Part shown: piece by piece, positions 33,181-42,793 of the stretch | How positions within the stretch are numbered: position 1 is the first letter of the stretch | Layout: each line of letters opens with the position of its first letter | From: Candidatus Acetothermia bacterium | GTDB taxonomy: Bacteria > Bipolaricaulota > Bipolaricaulia > RBG-16-55-9 | Assembly (NCBI GenBank): GCA_016201405.1 | Contig: JACQCZ010000014.1 | Span: 418,631 to 482,630, forward strand | DNA: 64,000 nt | Reading direction: 5' to 3' | Notes under the pieces: generated by a model | The model's input: the letters and a program-made list of their open reading frames with translations, nothing else | The model's database searches: none | What the model was told of the DNA's origin: nothing | Position numbers and translations under genes: made by a program

Positions 33181-34236
33181 ATGAATTCTCAGCGCAAAGA
33201 GGAAGAATCCAAGGATTCAACCTCAAAAGAACTTCTCAGGCTCTTGATCACCGTTTTGATCGGAGTACTTACAATCTCTTGCGTAAGTCTTGCTTTTGCG
33301 AGCCCCAAGATTCGGGAGACAAACCCTCGTTACATTCACGATTTACAGCACACTATTGAGCTCAAAAAACCTGATGTGATTCTCTTGGGCAACTCCATGC
33401 TTGGCGAAGGGATTGACCCGGGAGAATTTGAGAAGCTGACGGGTCAAAGAACCTTATCCTTTCATCAAGGAGGCTCTGAATCTGCATATTGGTATCTGTT
33501 TCTCAAAAACATAATCCTTACAGCAAAGCATCGGCCAAAATTTCTACTACTCTTTTTTCGTGACCACTTTCTGACAGAACCAGCTTTTCGTGTAAATGGC
33601 AGCTACGAAGATACCATAAGCTCCATTGCAACAGACAGTGAGCCCTTGCTGGACAATTTGGCCTATCATAACAAAAGCGATTTGATTGGCTCCATGCTTA
33701 TGAAACTATTCAATCTTTATTACAAAAAAGAGAGTATTCGCTCTTTTCTCGAGAACGAGACTAAGACGGCAATCGAAAGAGTGCTTGGGGCAAAAGTCGG
33801 AAGAGTCCAATCGGCAATCGATCATACGTTCCAGGAGAGCAATCTTATCCCTGAGCTGGCGACATCCCAAGAACTTTCCTCTGAGAAGGCCGTCAACAAA
33901 GAGAGCTACCACTTTAACAATGCAGTAAACAAATCATTTCTGCCCCCCATAATTGCAGAAGCCAAAGCCAAGGGGCTCAAAATCATCTTTGTGCGAGTAA
34001 AGCGGCGGCGCGACGTTGTCCCTGACGCCCAGCCTAAAGAGCTTCTCCAGTACATTCAAGATCTAAAAGATTATCTGCATTCTCAAGACCTCCCCATCGT
34101 CGATTTCACCGATGATGGCCGGATTCGTTTAGAGCATTTTGCAGACGGTGATCATTTGGGAAAATCGGGCCGGGAGCTCTTTACTCCTATGCTTGCCGAA
34201 TCCATGGACTCTTACTTCAAGAGCCCTGAGAAATGA
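33181..34236 (+). CDS. SGNH-hydrolase-like acyltransferase partner (AlgJ/DltD-like)
   Basis: The 351-residue protein has an N-terminal signal-anchor (LLITVLIGVLTISCVSLAFA, ~20-40) and an extracytoplasmic SGNH fold. The nucleophile-type motif is VILLGNSMLGEGIDP, and the catalytic D-x-x-H appears as FADGDHLGKSGREL near the C-terminus. Genes of this type follow MBOAT genes and complete O-acylation of exported glycans. AAAGGATAA precedes ATG 33181. Expected to act with the preceding gene product. Confidence 0.78.
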   Translation: MNSQRKEEESKDSTSKELLRLLITVLIGVLTISCVSLAFASPKIRETNPRYIHDLQHTIELKKPDVILLGNSMLGEGIDPGEFEKLTGQRTLSFHQGGSESAYWYLFLKNIILTAKHRPKFLLLFFRDHFLTEPAFRVNGSYEDTISSIATDSEPLLDNLAYHNKSDLIGSMLMKLFNLYYKKESIRSFLENETKTAIERVLGAKVGRVQSAIDHTFQESNLIPELATSQELSSEKAVNKESYHFNNAVNKSFLPPIIAEAKAKGLKIIFVRVKRRRDVVPDAQPKELLQYIQDLKDYLHSQDLPIVDFTDDGRIRLEHFADGDHLGKSGRELFTPMLAESMDSYFKSPEK

Positions 34237-34249
34237 AGACTGAGCACCT

Positions 34250-35071
34250 TTGCCCAAACAATTACTAAGAAGATTGATAGCAATTGTTAAAAGGCCCCTT
34301 GCCATATTTAAATCCCAAAAACGAATCAGAAAAGATGGCCAAGAGGCTGCCCGTCAGGATTACGATGAGCGAATTTCGGGACTCTATGAAAAAAAGGATT
34401 ATTTAGACGCATACAGTGACCATACCGATCTGCGGGTGGAAGAAGATCCGCATGAGGCAATTGGAGGGATGTGGGAAGAGATCGGGACTCTGCAGTACGA
34501 GTTTCTCTTGAAGAAAGGCCTAAAGCCATCTCATACATTACTCGACATTGGATGCGGAACATTAAGAGCAGGCCGGTATTTTATTAAGTACCTAAACCCA
34601 GGAGGGTACACGGGTCTAGATATATCATCAAAGGCCATCCAATACGCCAAGGAGCTTGTTGTAACAGAAGGCCTGACTGATAAGAGACCCAGCCTGCTTC
34701 ATAACCCCGGGAAAAATTTGAAATTTGATGACTTCCATGGTGAGAAATTCGATTATTTGCTGGCGCACTCTGTATTTACTCATTTAAAGCCAGAGCATAT
34801 TACAGAATGCTTTGAATATGCTAAACGACTCATGAAGCCCGACTCTAAATTTTTCTTCACATTCAAAGAGGCATCTCGGTTTAGCGAGACTGGGCTCAAG
34901 GGCTTTGCTTATCCATTTGCTTTTTTTGCTGAATTGGCTGAGCGATTTGGTTATAATCTCATCAATGTGAGCCATGAATATCTTCATCCAAAAGGGCAGC
35001 GGATGGTACTTCTTTCCAAACAGAAGATCTCTCCTGGAAATATGGGTGACTCAAGTGCGGGAATGGCTTAG
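34250..35071 (+). CDS. SAM-dependent methyltransferase (class I)
   Basis: The 273-residue cytoplasmic enzyme has motif I LLDIGCGTLRAGRYF, a later acidic D in YTGLDISSKAI and the FDYLLAHSVFTHL strand. The TTG at 34250 is the start used, 14 bp after the SGNH gene. In glycan loci such enzymes O-methylate sugars or cap chains; here that is inferred from position. The N-terminal ~60 residues are basic and helical. Confidence 0.8.
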   Translation: MPKQLLRRLIAIVKRPLAIFKSQKRIRKDGQEAARQDYDERISGLYEKKDYLDAYSDHTDLRVEEDPHEAIGGMWEEIGTLQYEFLLKKGLKPSHTLLDIGCGTLRAGRYFIKYLNPGGYTGLDISSKAIQYAKELVVTEGLTDKRPSLLHNPGKNLKFDDFHGEKFDYLLAHSVFTHLKPEHITECFEYAKRLMKPDSKFFFTFKEASRFSETGLKGFAYPFAFFAELAERFGYNLINVSHEYLHPKGQRMVLLSKQKISPGNMGDSSAGMA

Positions 35072-35149
35072 AATAGTGTGAATAGAGAAATTCTCGACTC
35101 CGGCTATTAAGATCGCATTACATGCAAGTGAGCGTGATGCCTTAATCAG

Positions 35150-35986
35150 ATGAAGAACAGGACTGTCCAACGGGTGGCGATCATTGACGCCAACAAAAGG
35201 GAAAGTCTCTTCAATCTTCAAGAGATTAGAGAGTACGGAGATCTCCTCTATTTCTTGACACTGCGGAGTATTACAACTCAGTACTCTCAATCCGTTCTTG
35301 GAGTTGGCTGGGCGGTCCTGCGGCCTGTACTTACAATGATTGTGTTCACGGTCATCTTTGGCAGACTTGCAAAAATCGGGTCAGATGGAGCCCCCTATGC
35401 AATTTTTAGCTATGCGGCTGTCGTCCCCTGGGCGTACTTTTCGTCATCTCTTCAAGGTTCTGTAAACAGCATCATTGCAAATGCGAATATGATCGGGAAG
35501 ATCTATTTCCCACGCATCTTTTTGCCTCTTGCACCCATTTTTGCCAACTTGCTCGATTTTGCAATTTCATTGGTTGTTCTAGGTGTTCTTATGATTTGGT
35601 TCCACAGTGTACCCTCGCTTTGGATCTTATTCCTCCCATTACTGGTGCTGATCATGATCATGGCCACAGTGGGACTCGGTCTGTGGATAACGGCTCTCGC
35701 CATCCAGTATCGGGATGTCAAATATGCAATAAGCTTCGGGATTCAATTTTTGATGTATCTCTCCCCACTCGTATATCCGGCTAGCCTCATCCCAGGGAAA
35801 TACCGAATTTTCTATGGACTCAATCCGATGGCGGGTGTAATGGAGGGTTTCCGATCGGCGATTCTACAGACCGTGCCGATGCCCTGGGACCTTATCCTTC
35901 CGGGCACCCTGATGACAGTCCTCCTCTTCCTTTCTGGCTTGCTCTATTTCCGCTTTAAAGAAAGAGTCTTTGCCGATGTGGTATAA
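35150..35986 (+). CDS. Polysaccharide ABC exporter permease (Wzm-like)
   Basis: The 278-residue ABC-2 permease has six transmembrane helices. The N-terminal segment before helix 1 (YFLTLRSITTQYSQSVLG) is typical of Wzm/TagG/KpsM-like exporters. With the ATPase encoded 2 bp downstream it should move a lipid-linked polysaccharide across the inner membrane. Confidence 0.92.
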   Translation: MKNRTVQRVAIIDANKRESLFNLQEIREYGDLLYFLTLRSITTQYSQSVLGVGWAVLRPVLTMIVFTVIFGRLAKIGSDGAPYAIFSYAAVVPWAYFSSSLQGSVNSIIANANMIGKIYFPRIFLPLAPIFANLLDFAISLVVLGVLMIWFHSVPSLWILFLPLLVLIMIMATVGLGLWITALAIQYRDVKYAISFGIQFLMYLSPLVYPASLIPGKYRIFYGLNPMAGVMEGFRSAILQTVPMPWDLILPGTLMTVLLFLSGLLYFRFKERVFADVV

Positions 35987-35988
35987 GC

Positions 35989-37272
35989 ATGGGTGAGCAA
36001 GCGGTCATCGTCGAAGGAGTCTCCAAGCGATATCGAATCGGGCTGGAAGATGAGATTCATACCAATTTATCAGAGTATTTATTCAATTTTATTAAAAGAC
36101 CTATCAAAAACTTTTCTAAACTCCGGAAGTTGACAAGATTTTCAAACGATGATGAGGGCCTAGACGTAATCTGGGCGCTTAAAAATATCGACCTCACGGT
36201 GTTCACAGGCGAAGTGCTTGGCATTATTGGTCGCAATGGCTCTGGGAAGAGTACGCTGCTAAAGCTGTTGTCCAAAATCTCCATCCCGACGACCGGGCGA
36301 ATTACAACGATTGGAAAGATCAGCTCACTGTTAGAGGTCGGCACGGGGTTCCATCCAGAGCTGACAGGAAGAGAGAACGTCTACTTAAATGGCACGATCT
36401 TAGGGATGCGCAAATCAGAAATTGATATGAAGTTCGATCAGATCGTTGAGTTTTCAGAAATCAGCAAGTTCATCGATACGCCTTCAAAACGCTACTCCAG
36501 CGGCATGAAAGTGAGGCTGGCGTTCGCAGTGGCTGCATTCTTGGAGCCGGAAATTTTAATCATCGATGAGGTTCTGGCGGTCGGTGATGCAGCTTTTCAG
36601 CAAAAATGTCTGGGCACCATGAACCAAGCCTCGCAGCGCGGCCGTACGATCTTATTTGTGAGCCATAACTTGTCTGCCGTCTCGGCACTGTGCACAAGAG
36701 CGATTTGGCTTGACCAGGGTGAGATCAGGGCTGAAGGCACGCCGGACAACACAATTGCTCTTTACTTAAGAGATGTCCAGAAAGACTCCTCAGCTTCATT
36801 GCGTGACCGAGAGGACCGGGAAGGGAACGGCAAAATGAGAATTGTGGAGTTGAGAGTTGAGAATGAAGAGGGTGCACTCTTGGAAAACATCTCTTCGGGA
36901 ATCGATATGAGCTTTGTTATGAGATACGAAAGCGACGCTGAACTCCCTTTGAGAGGCGTCAAAGCCGGCATTCGATTTTTCGATTCGTTTGGCAATCTCA
37001 AATTTATGTGCAGATCGGATATAACGAGAGAGACGTTCCAGTCGATCCCGAATCGATCAGGCTCTGTCGTCTGCAAGATCTCTCAATTCCCGCTCCCCCC
37101 GGGCGAGTACTACCTCACAATATTCTTAAAAGTCGGAGGCGAGTGGGCAGATTTAATAGATCACGCCGCTAAAATATCAGTCGTCTCGGGGGATTTCTTT
37201 GGAACAGGAAGAATTCCACCTGAAGAAAAAGGCGGAGTCTATGTCAACCATGCGTGGGAGCTCAGGCTTTGA
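35989..37272 (+). CDS. Polysaccharide ABC exporter ATPase with C-terminal glycan-binding domain (Wzt-like)
   Basis: 427 residues. ATPase motifs: Walker A GIIGRNGSGKST, the teichoate/O-antigen-type region LLEVGTGFHPELTGRENVYL, signature YSSGMKVRLAF and Walker B ILIIDEVLAVGD. Residues ~275-427 form a beta-sandwich (ISSGIDMSFVMRYESD, PPGEYYLTIFLKVGGEW) like the Wzt domain that recognises the chain terminus. This predicts export of a finished, capped polymer rather than Wzx/Wzy-type flipping, although a Wzy/ligase-like gene is also present. Confidence 0.92.
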   Translation: MGEQAVIVEGVSKRYRIGLEDEIHTNLSEYLFNFIKRPIKNFSKLRKLTRFSNDDEGLDVIWALKNIDLTVFTGEVLGIIGRNGSGKSTLLKLLSKISIPTTGRITTIGKISSLLEVGTGFHPELTGRENVYLNGTILGMRKSEIDMKFDQIVEFSEISKFIDTPSKRYSSGMKVRLAFAVAAFLEPEILIIDEVLAVGDAAFQQKCLGTMNQASQRGRTILFVSHNLSAVSALCTRAIWLDQGEIRAEGTPDNTIALYLRDVQKDSSASLRDREDREGNGKMRIVELRVENEEGALLENISSGIDMSFVMRYESDAELPLRGVKAGIRFFDSFGNLKFMCRSDITRETFQSIPNRSGSVVCKISQFPLPPGEYYLTIFLKVGGEWADLIDHAAKISVVSGDFFGTGRIPPEEKGGVYVNHAWELRL

Positions 37273-37273
37273 A

Positions 37274-38221
37274 ATGATGCCTCAAGAAGGCCCGTGTCCA
37301 GATCCGTTATTTATTTTGTGCAAAGGGCGATCTGGGTCGACATTTTTGGTCGATATTCTGATTCGACACCCTGAAATTGGTATGGCGCCTGTCAGCGATC
37401 TGATCCGAACTATGCTGCAAGCCTATCCAGAACTTGGAGACCCGCTCCGTTCACACGAGGGCGTCAAAACGATGTTGCACAAGATATTTGAAGAGCCAAA
37501 ATTTGAGACCTGGGAGCTAAAATTCGAAATACTTTTGGAAGAGTTAGTCTCGCAGCTGCCTCTGTGCCGGAGTGATATGGCTCGGGCAATACTCTTGGCA
37601 TATCATCACAAAAATTATCCGGGGCGGAAGATTTGGGGATTAAAGCGTGGGGGCTGGTTAGCGACTCATATCCATACGCTGCGCAGACATTTCCCTCAGT
37701 CAAAATATCTTCTGCTGATCCGAGATGGACGCGCAGTCTTCGCCTCTTCAAAAAGAGCCATCCACAGCGATACGAGCCTCCCGCTGGAAGAAGACTCTCT
37801 CCGGTCAGCTCAGGTATGGAAGAAGATCGTCAGCTCATTTATCAGTCAAAAAGATCAGGCTTCAGTTCTTATAGTACGATACGAAGATCTGGTCACAGAG
37901 CCGAGGGAGATCATCGCGAAAATTCTTTGGTTTCTTGGAGTGACCTGCAACGACGATGTGATGGACAATCTGTTGTTTTCACACACACCGAAATATATTT
38001 ATGAGCGTGACAGGCACCTGCATGAAAATGTCGGCAAGGCTCCGCAAAAAGATCGAGCATCAGCTTGGAAGAAGACCCTCTCACCGAAAGAGATCAAAAC
38101 GTTTGAAAAGATCGCCGCTAAAGAGCTTGTGAGTCAGGGCTATGATTTGTTGTATCCTGCAAGCTCCTTGCGATCACTCTTCTTTCACATGACGAAAGAA
38201 TTTTACAGAGAGGTGACCTAG
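37274..38221 (+). CDS. Sulfotransferase-family protein 1
   Basis: 315 residues from ATG 37274. The same frame opens earlier (37199, 37241, 37250) inside wzt; these starts are less likely, although 37241 has a fair ribosome-binding site. The 5'-phosphosulfate-binding loop is CKGRSGSTFLVDIL, and the 3'-phosphate segment is LLIRDGRAVFASSKRA. These are the two PAPS-binding motifs of sulfotransferases. It probably sulfates a sugar of the island's polymer; some family members have other roles. Confidence 0.85.
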   Translation: MMPQEGPCPDPLFILCKGRSGSTFLVDILIRHPEIGMAPVSDLIRTMLQAYPELGDPLRSHEGVKTMLHKIFEEPKFETWELKFEILLEELVSQLPLCRSDMARAILLAYHHKNYPGRKIWGLKRGGWLATHIHTLRRHFPQSKYLLLIRDGRAVFASSKRAIHSDTSLPLEEDSLRSAQVWKKIVSSFISQKDQASVLIVRYEDLVTEPREIIAKILWFLGVTCNDDVMDNLLFSHTPKYIYERDRHLHENVGKAPQKDRASAWKKTLSPKEIKTFEKIAAKELVSQGYDLLYPASSLRSLFFHMTKEFYREVT

Positions 38222-38222
38222 G

Positions 38223-39188
38223 GTGGCTCACCAATCCGCAAAAAAAGTGTTTGAGGGTCGTGTCAGTTTCTGCGTTGGCACGGGCAGATGTGGGACTACG
38301 TTCCTCTCAAAAGTGATAGAGCTTGAGCCTCAAGTAGCCTCATCCAGCTATCGACACGCCTTAAGCGACACCTTCCATCGTTATTGTAATTGGCATAATT
38401 TACCCGTAGATAGCGCCGGTTTTTTACAGAACAAAGAGATTGATATAGTCAAAGACCTTCAGACACACCGCTATTCATTCGAAAGCAGTAGTTATCTATC
38501 ACTTTCCATTCAAGAGCTGTTCGATCATTTCAAGGCTAAGTTTATTCTTCTGGTGCGAAGCCCTGCCAATGTAGTCAATTCCTATCTTTCAAAGGACTGG
38601 TATGCGAACAAGTATGTGAAGAAGGATCCATTTCTTGCACTTGGCTATCAACAGACACCCGAGTTCCATCATTTCCTCGGCCGGATCACACCAATTGGAG
38701 ATGATTTCACAAGGTGGAATGAGCTTACGCAAGTCGGAAAAGTTGCATGGTATTGGAGCACACTAAACTCAGCGATTATAAAACAGTTTAGGAAATTGCC
38801 CGAAACCTATTATAGAGTCCAAAAACTTGAAGAGCTGGACTATTCTGCATATCGGAAGATAGCGGATTTCCTGGGCTTTCATTCCACGATCCCCGAAGAC
38901 ATCTACAACGAGATTGCCGCAAAAAGACCCAACGCACGCACAGCCGTTTCTACTATATCGAACTGGAGCTCTAACGAGATTCTGGAGTTTGAGCATGAGG
39001 TTGCCCCAGTGGCAACCCAGCTAGGTTATGAATACCAGATCTCTTCTCTGTTACGACAAAAAGCGTCTACCAATGAGCAGGAGAAGTCCGAGGCTAAAAC
39101 GCTTTTGAAGCGCACAAACGGGCTTTCAAACTGGCTGGCAAAAGTGATCAGGACTTTAACAGAATCCGATGAAAGCAGCTCTAAATAG
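38223..39188 (+). CDS. Sulfotransferase-family protein 2
   Basis: The 321-residue product has a GTG start 1 bp after the preceding stop, with AGAGGTG upstream. The PAPS loop is GTGRCGTTFLSKVIEL and the 3'-phosphate motif is ILLVRSPANVVNSYLSKDW. It is distinct from the first sulfotransferase (little identity outside the motifs), so two different positions or sugars may be sulfated. Its 3' end overlaps the deacetylase gene by 20 bp. Confidence 0.8.
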   Translation: MAHQSAKKVFEGRVSFCVGTGRCGTTFLSKVIELEPQVASSSYRHALSDTFHRYCNWHNLPVDSAGFLQNKEIDIVKDLQTHRYSFESSSYLSLSIQELFDHFKAKFILLVRSPANVVNSYLSKDWYANKYVKKDPFLALGYQQTPEFHHFLGRITPIGDDFTRWNELTQVGKVAWYWSTLNSAIIKQFRKLPETYYRVQKLEELDYSAYRKIADFLGFHSTIPEDIYNEIAAKRPNARTAVSTISNWSSNEILEFEHEVAPVATQLGYEYQISSLLRQKASTNEQEKSEAKTLLKRTNGLSNWLAKVIRTLTESDESSSK

Positions 39189-40134
39189 GTTTTTCAGGCG
39201 CATGCAGATCATGAGAGGTCGGTATGCCCCGGTAGCACTCTATCACTCTGCCTTCAAAGCTGTCCCTGTGGAGCTGCAATCTCATCTCCACAATATCCGC
39301 CCGGAGGTTCTCTTTGATCAAATGCGATATCTAAGAGATCATTTCGACATCGTCCCGCTGGATCATTTTTTGACTGTAAAAAGAGCGTTCCGTCTTGCGG
39401 CAATCACTTTCGATGACGGTTACAAATCAGTACACGAGCATGCATTTCCTATTCTGAAAGAGCTGAAGATCCCGTTTGCCATTTTTATCAATGGAGCGAC
39501 GCTTCAGAAGAGACTCTTTTGGCGGGACAAAGTGAGGTTAATCGTCAATCATCAGCTCATTTCTGAATTTGAGTCTCAGGCTAAGAGTACGAAAAAGATT
39601 CCTGGGCTGAGCTTCTATCGCTATACAAAGGATCTGAAGAATAACAGCGTTAGAGTCCATGAAGAGATCGATCAATTCTTAGCTGCACAGAAGATCACTT
39701 CATCACTGAAGAATCACTGTATGGAAGATACATCCGAATTTATTCGCAGTCCGCTGATCACCTATGGAAACCATTCGCATGATCATTATCTTTTGGCTTC
39801 TCTTACGGAAGAGCAGCAGAGAGATCAGATCTATCGCACCCATAGCTTGCTTCAGTCCATTTCAGGAATTAAGGTTTCGAAGTTTTTTTCTATTCCGTTC
39901 GGCGGGTTGAGATCTTTCAATGAAAGCACCGTTCAGATCCTCAAAAGTTTAGATTACAAAGGTATTTTGCTCAGTCGAAATCATCTCAATTTTGGGTTCA
40001 GAAACTTGAATGGATTGAGGGTAGTCGAACGATTCATGCCTGATGATGAGCCAATGTCCGTCAACCTGGATCGGATCTTGGGTCGTGATCAGCAGCGGAA
40101 CCTATCTGATCTTGAAATTATGGCCATGCCATGA
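39169..40134 (+). CDS. Polysaccharide deacetylase (NodB-like, CE4)
   Basis: 321 residues. The NodB motifs are clear: AITFDDGYKSVHEHAFPIL (the DD pair) and the metal histidines in YGNHSHDHYLLASL. A late strand FSIPFGGLRSFN supplies the substrate site. It would remove N- or O-acetyl groups from sugars, exposing amines or hydroxyls, possibly for the sulfotransferases. No signal peptide is evident, so it probably acts in the cytoplasm on lipid-linked precursors. ATG 39202 is an alternative start. It overlaps both neighbours. Confidence 0.85.
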   Translation: MKAALNRFFRRMQIMRGRYAPVALYHSAFKAVPVELQSHLHNIRPEVLFDQMRYLRDHFDIVPLDHFLTVKRAFRLAAITFDDGYKSVHEHAFPILKELKIPFAIFINGATLQKRLFWRDKVRLIVNHQLISEFESQAKSTKKIPGLSFYRYTKDLKNNSVRVHEEIDQFLAAQKITSSLKNHCMEDTSEFIRSPLITYGNHSHDHYLLASLTEEQQRDQIYRTHSLLQSISGIKVSKFFSIPFGGLRSFNESTVQILKSLDYKGILLSRNHLNFGFRNLNGLRVVERFMPDDEPMSVNLDRILGRDQQRNLSDLEIMAMP

Positions 40135-41294
40135 AAATGTTATACATCTCCTATGGCAACATCCCTTCGCTATGGGCACATACAGTCCAGATGATGAAAA
40201 TGGCCGAAGCCTTTTCAGCCGTTACGCATAGCTCCGCGATCATCACAAGAGCTCATATTAAACTACTGTTGAGGCGCCCATTTGACTACAAGAAATTTTA
40301 CGGCCTCAAAAAACGCATCAAAGTCATTCATCTCTACACGGACAAAGGTCCGCTTGGCCCGATCCAGGAAAAGATCTTCTTCCCGGAATTTGCTGAAAGG
40401 GCCGTCAGCTATGCGCAGAGCCATAATTTCGATTTAATTTACACACGCGCCCCGGAGATTGCGCTCATGGCGGTGCAGTCGAATTTGGACACGATTCTGG
40501 AGACGCACATGAATGTAGATAATAAACGCTTCCAGAAGATCATCGAGACATCACAAAGTGCCCGCTTCAAAGGTCTGGTCACGATATCTGAGTTTCTTGC
40601 CCGCAATTATCAACAAGCAGGAATGCTCCCAGCTAAGATCATAGTCTGGCCAGACGCGGTGAGCCTTAAGTCTTTCAGCGATCTGCCCCAAAAGCCCGTT
40701 TTAAGAAAGAGACTCAAGCTGCATCCAGAGAAGACAATCGCTGTATACTGCGGGCATCTTTATGAAAATCGAGGGATCAAAGAGATTCTCTTGGTCGCAC
40801 GGGAGCTTTCAAACATTCACTTTCTTTTTGTTGGAGGGTGGGACAAGGATGTCGCTAAATATAAGAAGCAGAGCGATGGCCTGCCCAATGTTCAATTTAT
40901 TGGCTTTGTCTCGAACGATCTTGTCCCTTCTTATCTGGCAGCGAGTGATATGATCTTGATGCCATACTCGCGCTCTTGTGAAACGGCGAAGTGGATGTCT
41001 CCAATGAAACTCTTTGAAGCGATGGCTTCCAGTCGGCCTATTATCGCATCTAATCTGGGCTCGATTGGCGTATTCTTGGAAGATCGGCGTAACGCATTGT
41101 TAATTGAGCCTGATGATGAGAAGGCATTGATGACGGCTGCCCAGACGTTGTTGGAGCATTCCGATATGGGTGCGGAGATGGCTTCAGCCGCACTTGGAGA
41201 TGTACAGTCATTGACTTGGGAAAAGCGTGCCGCCGACATTTTGGCCAAGTTTGCACCGCAATTCTGCCGGTCATCTTTGAGATATGAGCCTTGA
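40131..41294 (+). CDS. GT4-family glycosyltransferase
   Basis: 387 residues, GT-B fold. N-terminal LYISYGNIPSLWAHTVQMMKMA; C-terminal donor site MSPMKLFEAMASSRPIIASN carries the motif glutamate, after VYCGHLYENRGIKEIL. It overlaps the deacetylase gene by 4 bp (ATGA) and the next glycosyltransferase by 11 bp. Donor and linkage unknown. Confidence 0.88.
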   Translation: MKMLYISYGNIPSLWAHTVQMMKMAEAFSAVTHSSAIITRAHIKLLLRRPFDYKKFYGLKKRIKVIHLYTDKGPLGPIQEKIFFPEFAERAVSYAQSHNFDLIYTRAPEIALMAVQSNLDTILETHMNVDNKRFQKIIETSQSARFKGLVTISEFLARNYQQAGMLPAKIIVWPDAVSLKSFSDLPQKPVLRKRLKLHPEKTIAVYCGHLYENRGIKEILLVARELSNIHFLFVGGWDKDVAKYKKQSDGLPNVQFIGFVSNDLVPSYLAASDMILMPYSRSCETAKWMSPMKLFEAMASSRPIIASNLGSIGVFLEDRRNALLIEPDDEKALMTAAQTLLEHSDMGAEMASAALGDVQSLTWEKRAADILAKFAPQFCRSSLRYEP

Positions 41295-42558
41295 ACTGAA
41301 ACCGCTTAGACCCCTCTTTATCTCTCCGTACGCAGGTGCACTGATCGATCCTTCCCAGAAGCAGTCATTTGGGGGTATGGAGGTCCGGGCTCTGATATTC
41401 GCCCGAGGACTCGCGCAGAAAAATGGGATTGCTGTCAAATTTGGGATCTTCGGTGAGCGCAATGGCGAGACCTCTCGATTTCATGAGCTCGAGATTCATC
41501 ATCTCTGTTTGAGTGACTACTCCTATCTGAGGGAGAAAATTCGCGAATTCAAGCAATTTGCCGATAGATCGGACGAGTTTCCATGGGTCAAGATTCACAA
41601 GCTCGATATAAAGCTCCTGAGGCTATTCCCATTGATGGGATTTATCTTTATTCGGAATCGTGTGATCAGGGGCAGGCCCTACCGACCCATCTTTCGAAGA
41701 GAGCTAAAAGCGATCAATGCAAATGTGACCTGTCTATTTAAGCCTGGGAGGCTGACGTCAGATCTGATATTGTCCAGCCAGCGGCTCAAGCGCAGGACCA
41801 TCCTCTTTCTGACCAGCAATAAGGATTTAGAGGCTCACGCCTATAAAAACTCTAAAGTGCTCAGCGCTACGGGTGAGCCTGGGCATGCCTGCTTTTTGAG
41901 TATTGCCAGAGCCGATAAAGTGATCGTCCAGACTGAGTATCAATTAAATCTCTTATGGGAGCGATTCAAGCGCAAGGGCGTCCTAATACGAAATCCCATC
42001 GATCTCACTACCCATGCCTCCGGTCCATCGCCACTCCAGGATCCCTATGCCTTATGGGTCGGGAAAGCAGATATGAAAAACAAGCATCCTGAGCGGTGCT
42101 TTGCATTAGCCCGGGCCTTCCCGAGCACAAAGTTTCTCATTGTGATGAATCGCAGAAACACGGTCGAATATGAGAAGCTTATGTCAGAGATGCCAGATAA
42201 TGTTTTCCACGTCGAGAATGTTCCCTTTGATGAGATCGAGATCTATTTCCAGCATGCAAAGGTCTTTCTCAACACTTCGGATTATGAAGGCTTCCCAAAT
42301 ACCTTTTTGCAGGCCGGGAAATATGGCGTGCCTATTCTTTCTTACAATGTTGACCCAGATTCTTTCATTCGTCGTGGGGGATGCGGATATTGTGCAGATG
42401 GCAGGATGGAATCAATGATCGAGAAATTCAATATCCTTTGGAACGATGAGCAGCATCACAAATCTGCCTCTAAAAGAATTAGGGAGTACGTCAGGGAAAA
42501 TCACGATCTTAAGATCTGTAGCACACTTCTGGAGTCGACATTAAGGGATCTCTTGTAA
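41284..42558 (+). CDS. GT4-like glycosyltransferase
   Basis: The 424-residue enzyme has a weaker N-terminus (PYAGALIDPSQKQSFGGMEV) and a recognisable GT4 donor half: ALWVGKADMKNKHPERCFAL and YEGFPNTFLQAGKYGVPILS. It is the last intact gene of the rightward island operon. A signal peptide is not seen; it acts at the cytoplasmic face. Sugar specificity cannot be inferred. Confidence 0.83.
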   Translation: MSLELKPLRPLFISPYAGALIDPSQKQSFGGMEVRALIFARGLAQKNGIAVKFGIFGERNGETSRFHELEIHHLCLSDYSYLREKIREFKQFADRSDEFPWVKIHKLDIKLLRLFPLMGFIFIRNRVIRGRPYRPIFRRELKAINANVTCLFKPGRLTSDLILSSQRLKRRTILFLTSNKDLEAHAYKNSKVLSATGEPGHACFLSIARADKVIVQTEYQLNLLWERFKRKGVLIRNPIDLTTHASGPSPLQDPYALWVGKADMKNKHPERCFALARAFPSTKFLIVMNRRNTVEYEKLMSEMPDNVFHVENVPFDEIEIYFQHAKVFLNTSDYEGFPNTFLQAGKYGVPILSYNVDPDSFIRRGGCGYCADGRMESMIEKFNILWNDEQHHKSASKRIREYVRENHDLKICSTLLESTLRDLL

Positions 42559-42585
42559 AATAGCGAACTCGAAGCCCGTTTTCAA

Positions 42586-42786
42586 TTGGAGCCTCTCCCC
42601 CAACGTCGGACTACATATGAGGCAAAGATTGGGCCCTTTCTCAACGACTCAATCCGTTTGAGTCCAACAACTGAGCCACTTTATTCCGTTAATGATTTGG
42701 AAGACCCCTGCAAGAAGCGAGAGCTTGGAGAAGAGGTTTTTATAGAGAGCTATAAAGGACTGGATTGGGGCGACAGAAATAATTGA
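42586..42786 (+). pseudogene. Remnant of a nucleotidyltransferase gene (3' end only)
   Basis: The last ~45 codons read EPLYSVNDLEDPCKKRELGE and FIESYKGLDWG. They match the C-terminus of the protein encoded at 27665-28528 (EPLYFIKNLEDLQKKRESAE, FETYAALDWG). The nucleotidyltransferase core is absent. It lies directly after the glycan island, on the same strand as the intact copy before the island, and has no convincing ribosome-binding site. Confidence 0.65.
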
Positions 42787-42793
42787 ACAAAGC

